Source: Methanomassiliicoccales archaeon
GTDB taxonomy: Archaea > Thermoplasmatota > Thermoplasmata > Methanomassiliicoccales > JACIVX01
Assembly (NCBI GenBank): GCA_014361295.1
Contig: JACIVX010000001.1
Location: 445,924-509,923 of the forward strand
Direction: 5' to 3'
Length of the DNA stretch: 64,000 bases
Below are positions 62,557 through 64,000 of this stretch, piece after piece. The translations under genes and the position numbers were made by a program. The notes below the pieces were generated by a model, which was not told where the DNA came from, made no database searches, and was given only the letters and a program-made list of their open reading frames with translations. Position 1 is the first letter of the stretch, and each line of letters opens with the position of its first letter.

Positions 62557-64000
62557 ATGGGAATGCACATCGGCGGTCAGGACCTGAGCGTCTACAACTC
62601 GGCGATCTACGGCCTCGAGTGGAACAAGACGACGGACGTCTATACGCGGCTGAAGGCGGCTGAGGGCAAGACACAAGCCTCGTTCAACGATTACCTTCCG
62701 TGGCTCGGGATGCGCAGGTGCAACCTCTCAGATGCGGGGGAGATCACTGCCTATTACGGCGATCCGGCCTACAAGGACGACGGATCGAATGGGCAGGTCA
62801 TGGTCATCATCCCGAAGTTCTATTATCGGGTCGAAGTGACTGCGAGTGGCTACAGATGGTATGTCTCTCCGATCGCCGTGCCCGGGTTCAAGGTACATCC
62901 CGCCTTCATTCGGGACGGTGTGATCAGGGAGAAGATATTCGTCGGTGCGTACGAGGCGAGCGCGTACGACGTTACCGCCCCGGCGACGGAAGTCAACACG
63001 ATCACTGTCACCGCCGAAGCGACCGCAGACGGCAACGTCACAGTCAAATTGGACGGCAACAATACCTTCGCGATCGCAGTCCTCAACGGCGACACGGCCG
63101 ACCAGGTGGCGGCGAAGCTCAGGGCGGCCATATATAATGGTTATCAACAATCATGGATTCCCTCCGGCAGCGGCGCGGACTGCATTCTGACCTGCTCAAA
63201 GTCCGGATTGAAGACGACCGCGACCTTCAGCGGAGGGGCGACCGGCGTCACGGCAACGGTGGCGAAGACTGTCGCAGGAGCGGGCGGATACATGCTCAAC
63301 GACCCGGCCGGACGAGACAATACTGCGGGGACAGGCGACAAGCTCGCCTCGGTGGCGGACGTTAAGCCCATATCCGGATGGAACACCCCATTGACAATTG
63401 CCAACGCAAGGACGCTCGCGCATAACAGGGGCGCGGGCTGGGAAATAATGGACTTCCTCACTGCGAGCGCCATACAGCTCCTGCATCTCATCGAATACGC
63501 ATCGTTCAACAGTCAGAATAACATCGGAAGTGGCGTGACTGCGGTGACGGACGACGGCGCGACAAACATGGCTGTCTACACCGGTCAGACGAAGACGCTC
63601 GGCAACCTGAGTGGAGCGGCGACAGGGCAGACGCACTACCAGACCGGGCAGGCGGCGAACTCGGTCAGCTATCGCGGCATCGAGAACTTCTGGGGGAATA
63701 TCTGGAAGTTCATCGACGGCATCAATGTCAAGGCCAACAGGAATCCTTGGATCGCGGATCACGACTTCGCCTCCGATACGTTCGCGCATCCCTATGTCGA
63801 CAGCGGGCTGACGCTCTGCGCGACTGATGGCTGGGTGACGGATATCGCGATCGACTCAGACAACGATTATCAATTCCTTCCTTCGGCAGTCGGCGGGTCG
63901 AGCTCCACGAAGCTTTGCGATTACTATTATCAAGCGGCTGGTAACAAAATCGCGCTCCTTGGCTCGTATTGGATTGATGGCGCGAATGTGGGGGCCTGGG
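62557..64000 (+). CDS. Viral tail/receptor-binding protein, lectin-like C-terminus (partial)
   Basis: Starts at ATG 62557 right behind GTGATC and stays open to the window edge (481 codons, no stop). The first part (VYNSAIYGLEWNKTTDVYTR.., MVIIPKFYYRVEVTASGYRW) resembles phage tail-tip proteins. Residues about 145-250 form an inserted beta-rich, Thr/Ala-rich domain (ITVTAEATADGNVTVKLDGN). The C-terminal part (SYRGIENFWGNIWKFIDGIN, YQFLPSAVGGSSSTKLCDYY, ALLGSYWIDGANVGAW) matches the formylglycine-like C-type-lectin fold of viral ligand-binding proteins and variable proteins of diversity-generating retroelements. The end and any retroelement genes lie outside. Confidence 0.7.
   Translation, partial: MGMHIGGQDLSVYNSAIYGLEWNKTTDVYTRLKAAEGKTQASFNDYLPWLGMRRCNLSDAGEITAYYGDPAYKDDGSNGQVMVIIPKFYYRVEVTASGYRWYVSPIAVPGFKVHPAFIRDGVIREKIFVGAYEASAYDVTAPATEVNTITVTAEATADGNVTVKLDGNNTFAIAVLNGDTADQVAAKLRAAIYNGYQQSWIPSGSGADCILTCSKSGLKTTATFSGGATGVTATVAKTVAGAGGYMLNDPAGRDNTAGTGDKLASVADVKPISGWNTPLTIANARTLAHNRGAGWEIMDFLTASAIQLLHLIEYASFNSQNNIGSGVTAVTDDGATNMAVYTGQTKTLGNLSGAATGQTHYQTGQAANSVSYRGIENFWGNIWKFIDGINVKANRNPWIADHDFASDTFAHPYVDSGLTLCATDGWVTDIAIDSDNDYQFLPSAVGGSSSTKLCDYYYQAAGNKIALLGSYWIDGANVGAW

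Noticed and set aside
62700-63811. Arg-rich open frames inside the viral tail gene
   Set aside because: They are out-of-frame products of GC-rich coding DNA; the continuous frame from 62557 explains the whole stretch.
1-64000. CRISPR arrays, rRNA genes and intact insertion sequences
   Set aside because: Looked for regular spaced repeats, conserved rRNA segments and transposase motifs by eye on both strands; none seen.

Overview
The window is a piece of an archaeal chromosome, most likely from a Thermoplasmatota lineage related to the Methanomassiliicoccales. Evidence for Archaea: eukaryote-like ribosomal proteins S19e, L39e and L31e, aIF6, a PDCD5-family protein, SRP54 with an archaeal SRP RNA, TrmY, class I HMG-CoA reductase, an FtsZ-like protein, MptE, TATA boxes about 25 nt ahead of many start codons (apparently leaderless genes) and a tRNA-Ala with a bulge-helix-bulge intron. 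A methanogenesis-marker-2-like AIR-synthase relative, a four-subunit pyruvate:ferredoxin oxidoreductase and a ferredoxin:thioredoxin reductase point to an anaerobe, possibly a methanogen. The exact lineage is inference.

Layout. 1-2290: decayed, GC-rich integrated element ending at tRNA-Leu(UAG), with a twice-frameshifted tyrosine recombinase, an integrase-like remnant, a broken small gene and repeat-rich AT DNA. 2527-6075: RNA-binding protein and porCDAB. 6286-7634: double ribbon-helix-helix protein and a short FtsZ homologue. 7908-14920: leuS, an RND/MMPL exporter, ubiX. 15163-17054: rps19e-pdcd5-rpl39e-rpl31e-eif6. 17120-21281: MBL-fold hydrolase, zinc-ribbon membrane protein, DUF373, mptE, cutA. 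21615-28683: peptide ABC importer with a PKD-fused binding protein. 28694-36603: small membrane proteins, site-2 protease, anaerobic ribonucleotide reductase, Mmp2-like protein, SRP RNA. 36733-43278: cysteine hydrolase, rubredoxin-like/FTR/thioredoxin-like redox operon, MarC, methyltransferase, Cys-rich protein, ASCH-like protein, secreted PQQ-type propeller. 43577-48000: intron-containing tRNA-Ala(CGC), purB, GvpD-like ATPase, two winged-helix paralogues. 48273-53044: coiled-coil protein, candidate small RNA, srp54-trmY, DUF2116 and a PPAT-DUF84 fusion, two Cys-rich proteins. 53196-60940: two BASS-type transporters, tRNA-Ser, pheT, glycerate kinase, hydroxyacid dehydrogenase, hmgA. 61090-64000: tRNA-Ile(GAU) followed at once by GC-rich proviral DNA carrying structural genes, the last a lectin-like tail protein cut by the window edge.

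Most of the window is housekeeping. The most interesting points are: (1) a candidate about 72-nt RNA just upstream of srp54, with its own TATA box, a 14-bp hairpin, a C-rich 17-nt loop and an oligo-T end; the loop is perfectly complementary over 18 nt to the RHH-ftsZ intergenic mRNA and over 14 nt to the Shine-Dalgarno region of the Cys-rich gene pair; (2) a textbook 3-4-3 bulge-helix-bulge intron at an unusual D-loop position in tRNA-Ala; (3) a truncated FtsZ homologue next to a double RHH regulator; (4) a viral C-type-lectin-like tail protein that could be a diversity-generating retroelement target; (5) several genes whose best Shine-Dalgarno spacing falls on ATC, ATA or ACG rather than a standard start codon.
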